NCBI GenBank assembly: GCA_016281015.1
Contig: JAEEHS010000007.1
Coordinates: 30,829-94,828, forward strand
Length of the DNA: 64,000 nucleotides
Direction: 5' to 3'
DNA from: Bacteroidales bacterium
GTDB taxonomy: Bacteria > Bacteroidota > Bacteroidia > Bacteroidales > UBA932
Shown: piece after piece, positions 42,785 to 52,173 of the stretch
Position numbering within the stretch: position 1 is the stretch's first letter
Layout of the letters: the number at the start of each line of letters is the position of its first letter
Notes under the pieces: model-generated
What the model was told of the DNA's origin: nothing
Seen by the model: only the letters and a program-made list of their open reading frames with translations
Database searches by the model: none
Translations under genes and position numbers: made by a program

Positions 42785-44113
42785 CTAGCCCTCCTTGACA
42801 CATTGAACCAGCGCATCCACTTCTTCGCGGCTGCGTTTTTCGGTGACACAGAAACTCACATAGCCCTCTTCTGTGCAGAGGGCGGCAAAAAAGCCTGCCT
42901 TCTGGAGGCGTTCCTGCAAGCGCGCCGGCGCCTCCTTCGGCTTCAGGACGAACTCCTTGAGGAAGGCTTTCCCCGGGAAGGGGTCCTCGAACTTGCCGCT
43001 TAAGAGAAGCTGCTCCTTGAGGTAATGGGCCCCGTCATAACTGAGGCGGTTGACTTCCTTGAGACCTTCCGGGCCCATAAGAGACAGGTACACCGTCACC
43101 CAGAGCGCCATCAGGGACTCGTTGGAACAGATGTTCGAGGTGGCTTTCTCGCGTTTGATGTGCTGCTCACGGGCCTGGAGCGTGAGGACATAGGCCCTAC
43201 GCCCCTGCTTGTCCAGGGTCTGTCCGACGATGCGGCCCGGCATCTTGCGCATATACTCTTTTTTCACGGCCATGAAACCAAGGTAGGGTCCGCCGTAGCA
43301 GAGCGGAATGCCGAGCGACTGGCCGTCTCCGACGGCAATGTCCGCCCCCCATTCAGCGGGGGTCCTGAGGACCGCCAGGGCGGACGGGTCGCAGTACTGG
43401 ACCATCAGCGCTCCGGCGCCATGGATCATCTCCGCATAGCCTTCATGGTCCTCGACCAGTCCGTAGCGGTTGATCTGGGGTAGAATCACGCCGGCGACGT
43501 CACCGGAGGCGAGCGCCGCCCGAAGGCAGCCCGGACAGGTCCTTCCGTCCATCACGGGGACGCGGCCAATCTCTACGCCATGGAAACGGGCATAGGTCTC
43601 CACTACGTCCAGCACCTGCGGCAACAGTCCCTCGGAGAGGAGGACACGACTACGCTTGCGAACCGACGCCACGCACATTTTCATCGCCTCCGCCGCGGCC
43701 GTCGCTCCGTCATAGAGGGAAGCATTCGATACATCCAACCCCGTCAAGGCGCAGATCATGCTCTGGTATTCAAAAATATAGCGCAGCGTTCCCTGTGATA
43801 TTTCACACTGGTAGGGCGTATAGGCGGTCAGGAACTCCGAACGGGAGGTAATATACGGGATGACCGACGGCGTATAATGGTCATACGCCCCGGCCCCGGC
43901 GAACACCGTCAGTTTCGGGTTCATGGAAGCGAGCCGTTCAAACCACTCCCGGACTTCCTGCTCGGAAAGGGCCTCCCCCAGCGCGCACGTATGCTTGCGG
44001 AAGAACTGCTCCGGCACATCCGCATAGAGCGCATCGGTGTCTTTCACTCCAATCCGCTCCAGCATCGCCCGGACATCTTCCTCGGTATGGGGAAAATAGG
44101 CGAACTGGCTCAT
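42785..44113 (-). CDS. gcvPA: Glycine dehydrogenase (decarboxylating) subunit 1
   Basis: 442 residues. The start YFPHTEEDVRAMLERIGV, FAGAGAYDHYTPSVI, TAYTPYQCEISQGTLRYIFE, YQSMICALTGLDVSNASLYDG and AVKKEYMRKMPGRIVGQTLD are the standard GcvPA landmarks. It is the catalytically inactive half that pairs with GcvPB in an alpha2beta2 P protein. It lies one base after the gcvH stop. Confidence 0.95.
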   Translation of the reverse strand: MSQFAYFPHTEEDVRAMLERIGVKDTDALYADVPEQFFRKHTCALGEALSEQEVREWFERLASMNPKLTVFAGAGAYDHYTPSVIPYITSRSEFLTAYTPYQCEISQGTLRYIFEYQSMICALTGLDVSNASLYDGATAAAEAMKMCVASVRKRSRVLLSEGLLPQVLDVVETYARFHGVEIGRVPVMDGRTCPGCLRAALASGDVAGVILPQINRYGLVEDHEGYAEMIHGAGALMVQYCDPSALAVLRTPAEWGADIAVGDGQSLGIPLCYGGPYLGFMAVKKEYMRKMPGRIVGQTLDKQGRRAYVLTLQAREQHIKREKATSNICSNESLMALWVTVYLSLMGPEGLKEVNRLSYDGAHYLKEQLLLSGKFEDPFPGKAFLKEFVLKPKEAPARLQERLQKAGFFAALCTEEGYVSFCVTEKRSREEVDALVQCVKEG

Positions 44114-44114
44114 C

Positions 44115-44495
44115 TTATTCTCCGATCATGGCTTTGTAAGCGGCCGCATCCATCAAGGCATCCAGCTCGGAAGCATCCGACATCTCTACCTTGATGATCC
44201 AGGCGGCGAAAGCGTCCTCATTGACCTTTTCAGGGGCATCCTCCAGTTCCTCGTTCACTTCGACCACCTTGCCGGAGACCGGGCAATAGAGGTCGCTGGA
44301 AGCCTTGACGCTCTCCAGGGCGCCGAAATCCTCACCCGCCTCGAACGAGTCGTCCACGTCCGGAACATCCACATAGGTGATGTCCCCCATTTCTTTCTGG
44401 GCGAAATCCGTGACGCCGATCACAGCGACGTTGCCTTCCACCTTGACCCACTCGTGGGATTCGGAATACTTGAGTCCTTCGATAATCTTGCTCAT
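44115..44495 (-). CDS. gcvH: Glycine cleavage system H protein
   Basis: 126 residues, the normal size. The lipoyl-lysine loop is [18 protein letters not shown] (Lys near residue 63), within the sandwich beginning [20 protein letters not shown]. It shuttles the aminomethyl group between P, T and L proteins. Lipoylation could come from the LplA-like ligase at 8.4-9.4 kb. The gene is 9 bp after gcvT. Confidence 0.96.
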   Translation of the reverse strand: MSKIIEGLKYSESHEWVKVEGNVAVIGVTDFAQKEMGDITYVDVPDVDDSFEAGEDFGALESVKASSDLYCPVSGKVVEVNEELEDAPEKVNEDAFAAWIIKVEMSDASELDALMDAAAYKAMIGE

Positions 44496-44504
44496 GATAA
44501 TTGG

Positions 44505-45620
44505 TTATTTCTTATAGTTAGTCTGATAAAAACGTTTCTTGACGACCTTCCCGGGGAAGGTTTTCTTGCGGATCCGGATCTGCAGGGGCGTATCCAGGGC
44601 AGCGTATGCACTGCCGACAAGGGCGAAGCAGATGCTCTTGTCCAGGGAAATCGAATGATAGCCCGTCGTTACCACGCCAACTTCCTCTCCCTGAAGCGTT
44701 TCCACCGGATACCCGGCCCGGGGAACGGCCTTGTCCTCGATCTCGATCCCGACGAGTTTCCGCTCGCAGCCTTCGGTCTTCTGCCGCAGCAGGGCGTCCC
44801 GGCCAATGAAGTCCTTGTCCAACTTGCAGAACATCCCGAGACCGGCCATGACCGGGGAGATTTCCGGACTCAGTTCATCCCCGTACAGCGGAAGGCCTGC
44901 CTCAAAACGGAGCGTATCCCGGCAGCCCAGTCCACAAGGCTGGACCCCCTCCGCGAGGAAGCGGTCCCATAGTTCCACGATACCTTCCGGGGCGGAGTAA
45001 ATCTCGAAACCATCCTCTCCGGTGTAGCCCGTGCGGCTCAGGATCAGGCGTTTCCCTTTGTATGAAAGGTTGCAGAAGGTGTAAAAGCCGAGCTTTGCGG
45101 CTTCCGCTGCGCCCAGCACGTCGATCACGTACCGCTCCGCTTCCGGGCCCTGGACGGCGACCTGTCCCCAGGCCGCGCTTTCGTTTCGCACCCGGCAGTC
45201 AAATCCTTTCACCTGCTCCTGGATCCAGGCAAAATCCTTGTCGATATTGGCCGCATTGACGACCAATAGGTAATGGTCCGGCTCGAACTCCCGGTAGACC
45301 AGCAGATCGTCCACGACGCCGCCGTCCGGATAGCACATCATCCCGTAGAGGACCTTGCCAGGCTCCATGCCCCGGATTTCATTGGTAAAGATATGGTTTA
45401 CAAAGCGTTCGGCATCTCTCCCATCGACAAAGATTTCGCCCATGTGCGATACGTCGAAAATGCCCGCCTTCTCCCGGACGGCAAGGTGCTCGGTAATGAT
45501 GGAACCATACTGGATCGGCATGTCAAAGCCCGCGAAGGGACTCATTTTTGCCCCGAGGGCAACATGCCGCTCATGCAGGCAGGTCCGCTGCAATGGCTCC
45601 TGTTGTTGGTTTTCAGTCAT
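44505..45620 (-). CDS. gcvT: Aminomethyltransferase (glycine cleavage T protein)
   Basis: 371 residues from ATG 45618-45620 (MTENQQQEPLQRTCLHERHV); an in-frame GTG four codons upstream is possible. The folate-binding landmarks are SPFAGFDMPIQYGSI, FDVSHMGEIFVDGRDAERF, LILSRTGYTGEDGFEIY, GLGCRDTLRFEAGLPLYG and DFIGRDALLRQK. It transfers the one-carbon unit from aminomethyl-GcvH to tetrahydrofolate and releases ammonia. Its ATG overlaps the arginase-like stop by 8 bp, so the upstream gene is truly part of the operon. I saw no glycine riboswitch ahead of it. Confidence 0.95.
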   Translation of the reverse strand: MTENQQQEPLQRTCLHERHVALGAKMSPFAGFDMPIQYGSIITEHLAVREKAGIFDVSHMGEIFVDGRDAERFVNHIFTNEIRGMEPGKVLYGMMCYPDGGVVDDLLVYREFEPDHYLLVVNAANIDKDFAWIQEQVKGFDCRVRNESAAWGQVAVQGPEAERYVIDVLGAAEAAKLGFYTFCNLSYKGKRLILSRTGYTGEDGFEIYSAPEGIVELWDRFLAEGVQPCGLGCRDTLRFEAGLPLYGDELSPEISPVMAGLGMFCKLDKDFIGRDALLRQKTEGCERKLVGIEIEDKAVPRAGYPVETLQGEEVGVVTTGYHSISLDKSICFALVGSAYAALDTPLQIRIRKKTFPGKVVKKRFYQTNYKK

Positions 45621-46332
45621 AGTTATAATCACTTATAAAGGCCTGTATGGCCCTATTGGTTTTCAAATTCACGCCAAAGTCCTCCGCGTGGCCGCCTTTC
45701 GCCCCGCTCAGTTCGCCGCAGATGTCCATTCCAATTACCTCCGCCCCGCTCTCAAACACCGTCCGGAGCATCTCCAGCACCTGAGGAAGCCGCAATTCCC
45801 CCTGGCTCCAGTTCGTCCGCGCATCCGCAAGGTCCATCACATCCTTGTCCAGCGAAACATACACCCTTTCGGGCGCGGTCTCCCGGAAAACCGACCGGAA
45901 TTCCTCCACTGTCTGAATCGCTCCTTCCGGCCCCACCGCGATCACCCCTTCCAGCGCCGGGCAGTCCCGCCTCAGGTCCCGGACCCATCCCCCGCAGCTG
46001 AGAATCTCCCCCAGCGCCGGGGCCTGGTCATCCGGATGATGGTCCAGAAGAACCAGAGTGAAAGGCTCCTTTTCCCTTTCGGCGAAGAGTTTCGACAGAT
46101 AGTGATAATCTCCGCCATCTATCCAGCGGACCCGCTCCCTGCAGGAAGCAAAGCACTTCCGCAAATACGTCTCCGCCTCAGGGTCGCAATAACACTCCGT
46201 CCCTTCCAGCGTCCGGAAGTCCAGGCGTACAACGTCATACCCTGCCGCCTGGAGTGCCTCGGGGAAACCTTCTTCCCCGTACACGCCGCTGAGATCCGCG
46301 ATGAGCACCTTTCCTTTCACCTCTACAACCAC
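45613..46332 (-). CDS. Arginase/agmatinase-superfamily protein
   Basis: 239 residues, short for the family (about 300). The binuclear manganese motifs are recognisable: GGDYHYL in place of GGDHS, LLDHHPDD for DxHxD, and VYVSLDKDVMDLADA for SxDxDxxDP. The N-terminus has only a short strand (KVLIADLSGVYG), so the usual lid and trimer loops are missing. Substrate is unknown; a ureohydrolase on arginine, agmatine or formiminoglutamate is possible. It starts 10 bp inside the upstream lipoprotein gene and overlaps gcvT, placing it in the glycine-cleavage operon. Confidence 0.75.
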   Translation of the reverse strand: MVVEVKGKVLIADLSGVYGEEGFPEALQAAGYDVVRLDFRTLEGTECYCDPEAETYLRKCFASCRERVRWIDGGDYHYLSKLFAEREKEPFTLVLLDHHPDDQAPALGEILSCGGWVRDLRRDCPALEGVIAVGPEGAIQTVEEFRSVFRETAPERVYVSLDKDVMDLADARTNWSQGELRLPQVLEMLRTVFESGAEVIGMDICGELSGAKGGHAEDFGVNLKTNRAIQAFISDYNYD

Positions 46333-48029
46333 AGCATGGCACGCACCGGCAGCGGGTCGCTCTTTCTTCCGTCAGTCGCACTCGGACCGGCTGTCCATAC
46401 ATGGGCAAAATCCGTCTTGTTGCCGACACCGCTGCTATAGGGCCACTGCGTCGACGTCCAGAATGTCAGGTATACGCCAGAGGCATCCTTCATACCGTTC
46501 GCAGACAGCGCAAATTCTTTTTCAAGGGCTCCTGTAAAGTAGGTAGTCTCTTCCTGCATATCGAAGATGCCCGGGAGGAACCAGCCGCTGGCGGAGGTCC
46601 CGACAGGATGGGTCTGGGCATACTGCCTGACCCTTTCGGCCGCCGTAATCTTTTGAGAGGCCTCCACCTTATCACTGTATTCGAGCAGGTTCAAATACTG
46701 GACATGGCCCCAGGCTACGTTGGAGACGCCCTTATCCTTGATATTGTAGGACACTTCCGACCATTTGCAGGGCTCTCCAGCATTCTCTTTCGCCATGACA
46801 AGGCCATGATATCTTCTGCCGTCCATCATAAAGCCCGGGAGACTCTGCCTGGACCTGGCTCCGCCGAGGAACTCCTGGCCTTCTGAGGGTAACTCTGAGC
46901 GGACCAGGACGCCGATGTACTCTTCACCCGACTCAGGCGCCGGTTCTTTGGGCGTCTTTTTATCCCCGCCATCGAAGCGGATCGTCTGGCGACGGCCGCA
47001 GTCGGAAGCACGGAAAGTCCCGTCGGATGCCTTGTAATAGATGTAGTCCCCCGGCTTGGGCATGGACGCCGTGTATCGGTCCATATACACCGGAATCTCT
47101 TTTTTGATCTTCTTGCCGGACGCCGTCAAGGTCACGGGGAAACAAGCGGGATCGTCTTTTACGAAGGTGAATGTCACGGAATAAGTCCACTCCCCATCCA
47201 GCGTTGCCGTCTTACAGGTGAAATAGTAACCATTCCCTCCCGAAAGCACCAGGTCCTGGGGCGCCTGGGCCGGAAGGACTTTGAAGCGACGCGTCGTTAC
47301 GTGCCCGGCGACCAGATGGACTTCAGGTCCCCATTGATCCTCATCTTCCATGACAATCTCCTGCGGGGCCCAGATGGTCTTGACCGGCAGCTCCGCATAA
47401 ACCTCAGTCGGTTTGGTGGCCACTTCGCAGCGGAGACGGGCCGTTCCGTTCCCTTTCAATCCCGTCACTTTGCCATCCCCATCCAGCGAAATCATGTCGT
47501 TCCCTTCCAGAATTTTCCAATTGAGCTGGGCCTCGACAATCTTGTTGTCTTCGTTCCGGACCGTCGCCTTCACCTGGATGGTCTCGCCGCTTCCTACGGT
47601 GAGGGTACCGCCGGAGAGGCCGCTCGTCGCCGAAAGGCTGATGGATTTGATGGCCGCTGCTACGGTAATGTTTACCTTCGCCGACGAGCCGGGACCATAC
47701 TTCGGACGGATGGTCAGGACGGCACTGCCTTTCTCCAAGGGCTTGACTGACAGCTCGTTGTCCAAAGCCGTCACTTCCACGATGCCTTCCGGGTCCACGT
47801 CCAGTCGCGCAAAGCGGCGAAGGGAAGCGTCTGCGGGATCGGTCTCAACCGGCAGGCGGACCGTCCCGCCATCCACGGCCAGGACCAGATTATTCCCCAC
47901 CTTGAATGACGAAATCTCGATCTCCTGCGGCTGATTATCTTCGTTATTCCCAGCCGCTTCCGTCCGGGGCTCCTTCCCGCAGGAAAGCACCAGGGAAAGG
48001 ATCAAGGGAAGTAAAACTATCTTTTTCAT
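46323..48029 (-). CDS. Surface lipoprotein with Ig-like domains and a Lcl/DUF1566-like C-terminus
   Basis: 568 residues. MKKIVLLPLILSLVLSC is a type II signal. Two or more bacterial Ig-like (BIG2-type) domains follow: DPEGIVEVTALDNELSVKPL with GSAVLTI, then ISLDGDGKVTGLKGNGTARL. The last 200 residues hold a fold I associate with tip proteins and Lcl-like collagen or glycan binders: SASGWFLPGIFDMQEE, YLTFWTSTQWPYSSG and LPVRAMLWL. It is probably displayed on the outer membrane. It overlaps the arginase-like gene by 10 bp, yet shows no metabolic link to it. The divergent neighbour is another surface protein. Confidence 0.7.
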   Translation of the reverse strand: MKKIVLLPLILSLVLSCGKEPRTEAAGNNEDNQPQEIEISSFKVGNNLVLAVDGGTVRLPVETDPADASLRRFARLDVDPEGIVEVTALDNELSVKPLEKGSAVLTIRPKYGPGSSAKVNITVAAAIKSISLSATSGLSGGTLTVGSGETIQVKATVRNEDNKIVEAQLNWKILEGNDMISLDGDGKVTGLKGNGTARLRCEVATKPTEVYAELPVKTIWAPQEIVMEDEDQWGPEVHLVAGHVTTRRFKVLPAQAPQDLVLSGGNGYYFTCKTATLDGEWTYSVTFTFVKDDPACFPVTLTASGKKIKKEIPVYMDRYTASMPKPGDYIYYKASDGTFRASDCGRRQTIRFDGGDKKTPKEPAPESGEEYIGVLVRSELPSEGQEFLGGARSRQSLPGFMMDGRRYHGLVMAKENAGEPCKWSEVSYNIKDKGVSNVAWGHVQYLNLLEYSDKVEASQKITAAERVRQYAQTHPVGTSASGWFLPGIFDMQEETTYFTGALEKEFALSANGMKDASGVYLTFWTSTQWPYSSGVGNKTDFAHVWTAGPSATDGRKSDPLPVRAMLWL

Positions 48030-48243
48030 GGCGGCTACGCTTTATTTTTCCGAAAGATAAGGATTAATTCCGTATTTTTTGCCATTATGCTATATTTTTC
48101 TTTTATTTGTAAAGAGTAAATGTGTTGCCATGTATTCCATCTACGAAATTAGGACTAACATTGATCTTAGTGGGCAATCACCCTTAATTCTTGATCAGTT
48201 TTCCGTTTTACGAATTATTGGCGGCAGTATTAGGATACGCGAC

Positions 48244-51200
48244 ATGAAACATTCTGCGCTATATATCTTTCTTTGTATTTTCTGTATTTCTGCCTGTACG
48301 GGTAGTCAGCCCGATTCTCAGCAGCCCAGCGTTTCAGAGAATTATTTCATTCCGTCGTCAGCTGACGCGAATCCTTTCTGTAAGAACTGGATCCCGGAAG
48401 AAGAAATCATGGTTTTCCCTATGGGAAAATTCAAATATGAGTCAACTGATAATGCAGGCCGCCTGAGAAGCGTTTCCGGTAACTTGCCCGAGAGCACATC
48501 CGAGGTGTGGGCCATCAGCCCATCCAATCCTTCGGACAGGTTTCATGAGGGGAGACTGACGACAACGATTCCATCCATACAATCGGCCGGGCAGCAATGT
48601 ACAGCACCTTTTGCAGCGCATAGTACGGATCGGAACCTTGCTTTTTACTGCCTGTGCGGTGCTATTCACTTCCAAGTGGAAAAGAATGGTGTCGACTCGA
48701 TTTCTTTCAAGTCAGCCGCAGGCGAGGCGCTCTCCGGAATGGCCGTGTTTTCATTCAATGGACAGAATCTTCCTTCCTATCACGACGTTCCGTCTCAGGA
48801 GGAATCCGATTCCGTCCTTGTGAAAGCACCAGCCGGTGGATTCTTGGAAGGAAAAGACTACTACGCTTTTTGCCGTCCCCAGGTTTTATCAAAGGGACTG
48901 ATTGCTACGGTTTATACCGGACAATCGCAGCAAATACTTTCTTTTCCTGATGTCACATCTGTCAGTCGCGCCACTCTTTCCGACCCCATTGTCATACAAC
49001 GGAAAGAGGAGTTGAATCCCGTCTCCATCATTTCTTTCGCGGATGCCCGGATGAAGGCAGACTGCGTGGCCGCCCTTGATAAGGACCATGACGGCGAGGT
49101 GTCCGTGGCGGAAGCCGCTGCTGTCACCTCACTGGAAGGCATCTTCAAAAGCCAGTTGTACACCTCTTTCGATGAGTTCCGCTACTTCACCGGCATCAAA
49201 GCTATACCGGACAACTTCTTTTCGGGCTGGATTATGCTCAAAAGCATCTCTTTTCCGGACGGATTAAGCACCATCGGCAAGAATGCGTTCCTCCGATGCG
49301 GTGAACTGGAGGCCATAACATTCGGACATGGACTAACGTTCATCGATCAATATGCTTTCTCCCAATGTCCAAAACTAAAGACTGCGCATATTCCTTCCCT
49401 GCGTGACTGGCTGGCCATCCAGTTTGCCTTTGACACCCTAACGCTGCGCGACCTATATCTTGCCAGGAACGGGTCTCCTTTCGTAACCAGCGAAGAAGGT
49501 CATCTTTATGTCGATGGGCAAGAGATTACTGTCGCCGATATTCCAGCAGGGCAAAAGATAATCCATAACCTTGCTTTCTTCAACTGCAAGGAAATCACGA
49601 CCGTCATCCTCCCTGGCGGACTGGAAGAAACCGGATACATGGCTTTCAGTGGATGTGACAAACTCACAAGAGCGGAAATACAAGATATTCGTGATTACCT
49701 GTCCATTGACTTCTCGAAATCATCGATCTTTTCATCAAACAGAACAGGAGACATCGTCTTGAATGGGCAGGTACTTAAAGACCTGGTCGTCCCGGAAGGT
49801 TGTACCACCATTTTCAGCAACGCATTTTCAAATTCGAGTATAACCTCCGTCAAGTTCCCGGACAGTCTCCAACGAATCGAAGACAGCGCGTTCGCTCATT
49901 GCAAGAGTCTAGAATCCATCGATTTCGGGAAATCAACGCCGAACGTTGGTGGCCTGGCATTTTACTTATGCACCGCAGTCTCCCGCGTCTATACCTCCTC
50001 CCTGGAATGCTGGCTGTCCATCCAGTTCGAGACCACTGGCAGCCACCCTTTCGACTCCATCCAGTACGGCCACCTCTATGTCAACGGTTCCCTCTTGACG
50101 CACGCGCAGATTCCGGAAGGGATTACTACCATTCCCAAATTCGCGTTCGAGAATTGCACGGACCTCACTCGGGTATCCATCCCGAAGAGCTTAACCACTG
50201 TTAATAACATTGCTTTCAAAGGATGCGTGAACCTCAAAGAAGTTGACATGAAAACGGCTGAACAATGGCTCAAGATTACCTACATTGACCATTTCTTTAG
50301 TGGAAGCAGAGACGGACATATCCTCGTCAATGGACAAGAAGTCAAAGAATTTGTCGTCCCGGCCCAGACAACGAGTATTCCATCCATTTGCTTCGCCTAC
50401 TGCAAAGGAATCACGGCCCTCAAGATGGAACCGACCTATCCCCCAACCCGCGGCAAGGACTGTTTCGCGGATACCTCGTTCCCCATCTATGTGTGGGAGC
50501 CCTGTCTTGAGCTGTATAAAACGCAATGGGAAGATATCGCTGACCGAATCGTAGGTATCCCGGTGGAAGGCGGTGGCGGAGATTCCGGTGGCACAGATAT
50601 AGCTGGAATCATTTCTTTCGCGGATACCCGGATGAAGGCAGACTGCGTGGCCGCCCTTGATAAGGACCAGGACGGCGAGGTCTCTGTTACGGAAGCCGCT
50701 GCCGCTACCTCGCTGGAAGGCATCTTCAAAAGCCAGTTGTACACCTCTTTTGATGAGTTCCGCTATTTCACCGGCATCAAGGCTATACCGGACAACTTCT
50801 TTTCGGGTTGGATTATGCTCAAAAGCATCTCTTTTCCGGACGGATTGAGCACCATCGGCAAGAATGCTTTCCTCCGATGCGGTGAACTGGAGGCCATAAC
50901 ATTCGGACATGGACTAACGTTCGTCGACCTAAAAGCCTTCTCCCAATGTCCGAAACTGAAAACAGCCCATATTCCTTCCCTGAGTGACTGGTTGGCCATC
51001 CAGTTCGCCTTTAGCACCCAGCTTGGGAACGGATCTCCATTCGCAACCAGCCAGGAGGGTCATCTTTATGTCAACGGGCAAGAGATTACTGTGGCCGATA
51101 TTCCGGCAGGACAGAAGAAAATCCATAACCTTGCTTTCTTCAACTGCAAGGAAATCACGACCGTCATCCTCCCTGGCGGACTGGAAGAAACCGGATACAT

Positions 51201-52131
51201 GGCTTTCAGCGGATGTGACAAACTCACAAGAGCGGAAATACAAGATATTCGTGATTACTTGTCCATTGACTTCTCGGGATCACCTCTCTTCTCATCGAGC
51301 GGAATAGGAGACATCGTCTTGAATGGGCAGGTACTTAAAGACCTGGTCGTCCCGGAAGGTTGTACCACCATTTTCAGCGACGCATTTTCATATTCGAGTA
51401 TAACCTCCGTCAAGTTCCCGGACAGTCTCAAGCGGATAGAAGCCTACGCGTTCAATCGCTGCAAGAGTCTCGAATCCATCGATTTCGGGAAATCAACGCC
51501 GTATGTGTTTTACGGGGCATTTTACTTATGCACCGCAGTCTCCCGCGTCTATACCTCCTCCCTGGAATGTTGGCTGTCCATCACGTTCGAAGCCAGTGGC
51601 AGCCACCCTTTCGACTTCGTCCAGAACGGCCATCTCTATGTCAACGGTACCCTCTTGACGCACGCGCAGATTCCGGAAGGGATTACTACCGTTCCCAAAT
51701 TCGCGTTCGAGAATTGCACGGACCTCACCCGGGTATCCATCCCGAAGAGCTTAACCACTGTTAATGACATTGCTTTCAGCGGATGCGTGAACCTCAAAGA
51801 AGTTGACATGAAAACGGCTGAACAATGGCTCAAGATTACCTACATTGACCATTTCTTTAGTGGAAGCAGAGACGGACATATCCTCGTTAATGGACAAGAA
51901 ATCAAAGAGTTTGTCGTCCCGGCCGGGACAACGAGTATTCCACCCTATTGCTTCTATAGCTGTAAAGGACTCACATCCCTCAAGATGGAACCGACCTATC
52001 CCCCGACCCGTGGCAAAGGCTGCTTCACGAATACGTCGTTTCCCATCCATGTGTGGGAGCCTTGTCTCGAACATTATAAAACGCAATGGGAAGATATCGC
52101 TGACCGAATCGTAGGTATGCCGATTGAATAA
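48244..52131 (+). CDS. BspA-type leucine-rich-repeat surface lipoprotein with internal duplication
   Basis: 1295 residues from ATG 48244, giving lipobox CISAC at residue 18. Residues about 20-255 form a fimbrillin-like N-terminal domain (AFYCLCGAIHFQVEKNGVDS). Then two near-identical blocks of about 510 residues follow. Each begins with an EF-hand or dockerin-like loop (ALDKDHDGEVSVAEA or ALDKDQDGEVSVTEA) and continues with LRR_5 repeats (FPDGLSTIGKNAFLRCGELE and similar). A Gly-Ser-rich linker GGGGDSGG separates the blocks. BspA-like proteins bind host matrix or other bacteria. The longer frame from 48079 lacks a signal and is rejected. Confidence 0.82.
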   Translation: MKHSALYIFLCIFCISACTGSQPDSQQPSVSENYFIPSSADANPFCKNWIPEEEIMVFPMGKFKYESTDNAGRLRSVSGNLPESTSEVWAISPSNPSDRFHEGRLTTTIPSIQSAGQQCTAPFAAHSTDRNLAFYCLCGAIHFQVEKNGVDSISFKSAAGEALSGMAVFSFNGQNLPSYHDVPSQEESDSVLVKAPAGGFLEGKDYYAFCRPQVLSKGLIATVYTGQSQQILSFPDVTSVSRATLSDPIVIQRKEELNPVSIISFADARMKADCVAALDKDHDGEVSVAEAAAVTSLEGIFKSQLYTSFDEFRYFTGIKAIPDNFFSGWIMLKSISFPDGLSTIGKNAFLRCGELEAITFGHGLTFIDQYAFSQCPKLKTAHIPSLRDWLAIQFAFDTLTLRDLYLARNGSPFVTSEEGHLYVDGQEITVADIPAGQKIIHNLAFFNCKEITTVILPGGLEETGYMAFSGCDKLTRAEIQDIRDYLSIDFSKSSIFSSNRTGDIVLNGQVLKDLVVPEGCTTIFSNAFSNSSITSVKFPDSLQRIEDSAFAHCKSLESIDFGKSTPNVGGLAFYLCTAVSRVYTSSLECWLSIQFETTGSHPFDSIQYGHLYVNGSLLTHAQIPEGITTIPKFAFENCTDLTRVSIPKSLTTVNNIAFKGCVNLKEVDMKTAEQWLKITYIDHFFSGSRDGHILVNGQEVKEFVVPAQTTSIPSICFAYCKGITALKMEPTYPPTRGKDCFADTSFPIYVWEPCLELYKTQWEDIADRIVGIPVEGGGGDSGGTDIAGIISFADTRMKADCVAALDKDQDGEVSVTEAAAATSLEGIFKSQLYTSFDEFRYFTGIKAIPDNFFSGWIMLKSISFPDGLSTIGKNAFLRCGELEAITFGHGLTFVDLKAFSQCPKLKTAHIPSLSDWLAIQFAFSTQLGNGSPFATSQEGHLYVNGQEITVADIPAGQKKIHNLAFFNCKEITTVILPGGLEETGYMAFSGCDKLTRAEIQDIRDYLSIDFSGSPLFSSSGIGDIVLNGQVLKDLVVPEGCTTIFSDAFSYSSITSVKFPDSLKRIEAYAFNRCKSLESIDFGKSTPYVFYGAFYLCTAVSRVYTSSLECWLSITFEASGSHPFDFVQNGHLYVNGTLLTHAQIPEGITTVPKFAFENCTDLTRVSIPKSLTTVNDIAFSGCVNLKEVDMKTAEQWLKITYIDHFFSGSRDGHILVNGQEIKEFVVPAGTTSIPPYCFYSCKGLTSLKMEPTYPPTRGKGCFTNTSFPIHVWEPCLEHYKTQWEDIADRIVGMPIE
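49030..52128 (+). repeat. Tandem 1.5-kb direct duplication inside the LRR gene
   Basis: Copy 1 is 49030-50568 and copy 2 is 50611-52128; long stretches are identical (for example 49581-49680 against 51141-51240 with one change). Copy 2 lacks 21 bp, seven codons, around 51015. A 42-bp linker with GGC-rich codons separates the copies. The last five codons of the two copies already differ (IPVEG against MPIE). Confidence 0.92.
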
Positions 52132-52146
52132 TCGGCGAAAAAATAA

Positions 52147-52154
52147 TAACTTTG
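52147..52154 (+). promoter_or_regulatory. -7 promoter box TAACTTTG upstream of the E2-like acyltransferase
   Basis: TAACTTTG fits TAnnTTTG and lies 19 bp before the ATG at 52174 and 15 bp after the LRR stop, giving the three following genes their own promoter. Confidence 0.55.
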
Positions 52155-52173
52155 CACTACTAAACCCAAACCT

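Noticed and set aside
44496-46340. Glycine riboswitch ahead of gcvT
   Set aside because: No leader space exists: gcvT overlaps the arginase-like gene, which overlaps the lipoprotein gene upstream.
49000-52131. Tandem repeats as a CRISPR-like array
   Set aside because: The repeats are coding LRR units and one large duplication, without short identical repeats separated by unique spacers.
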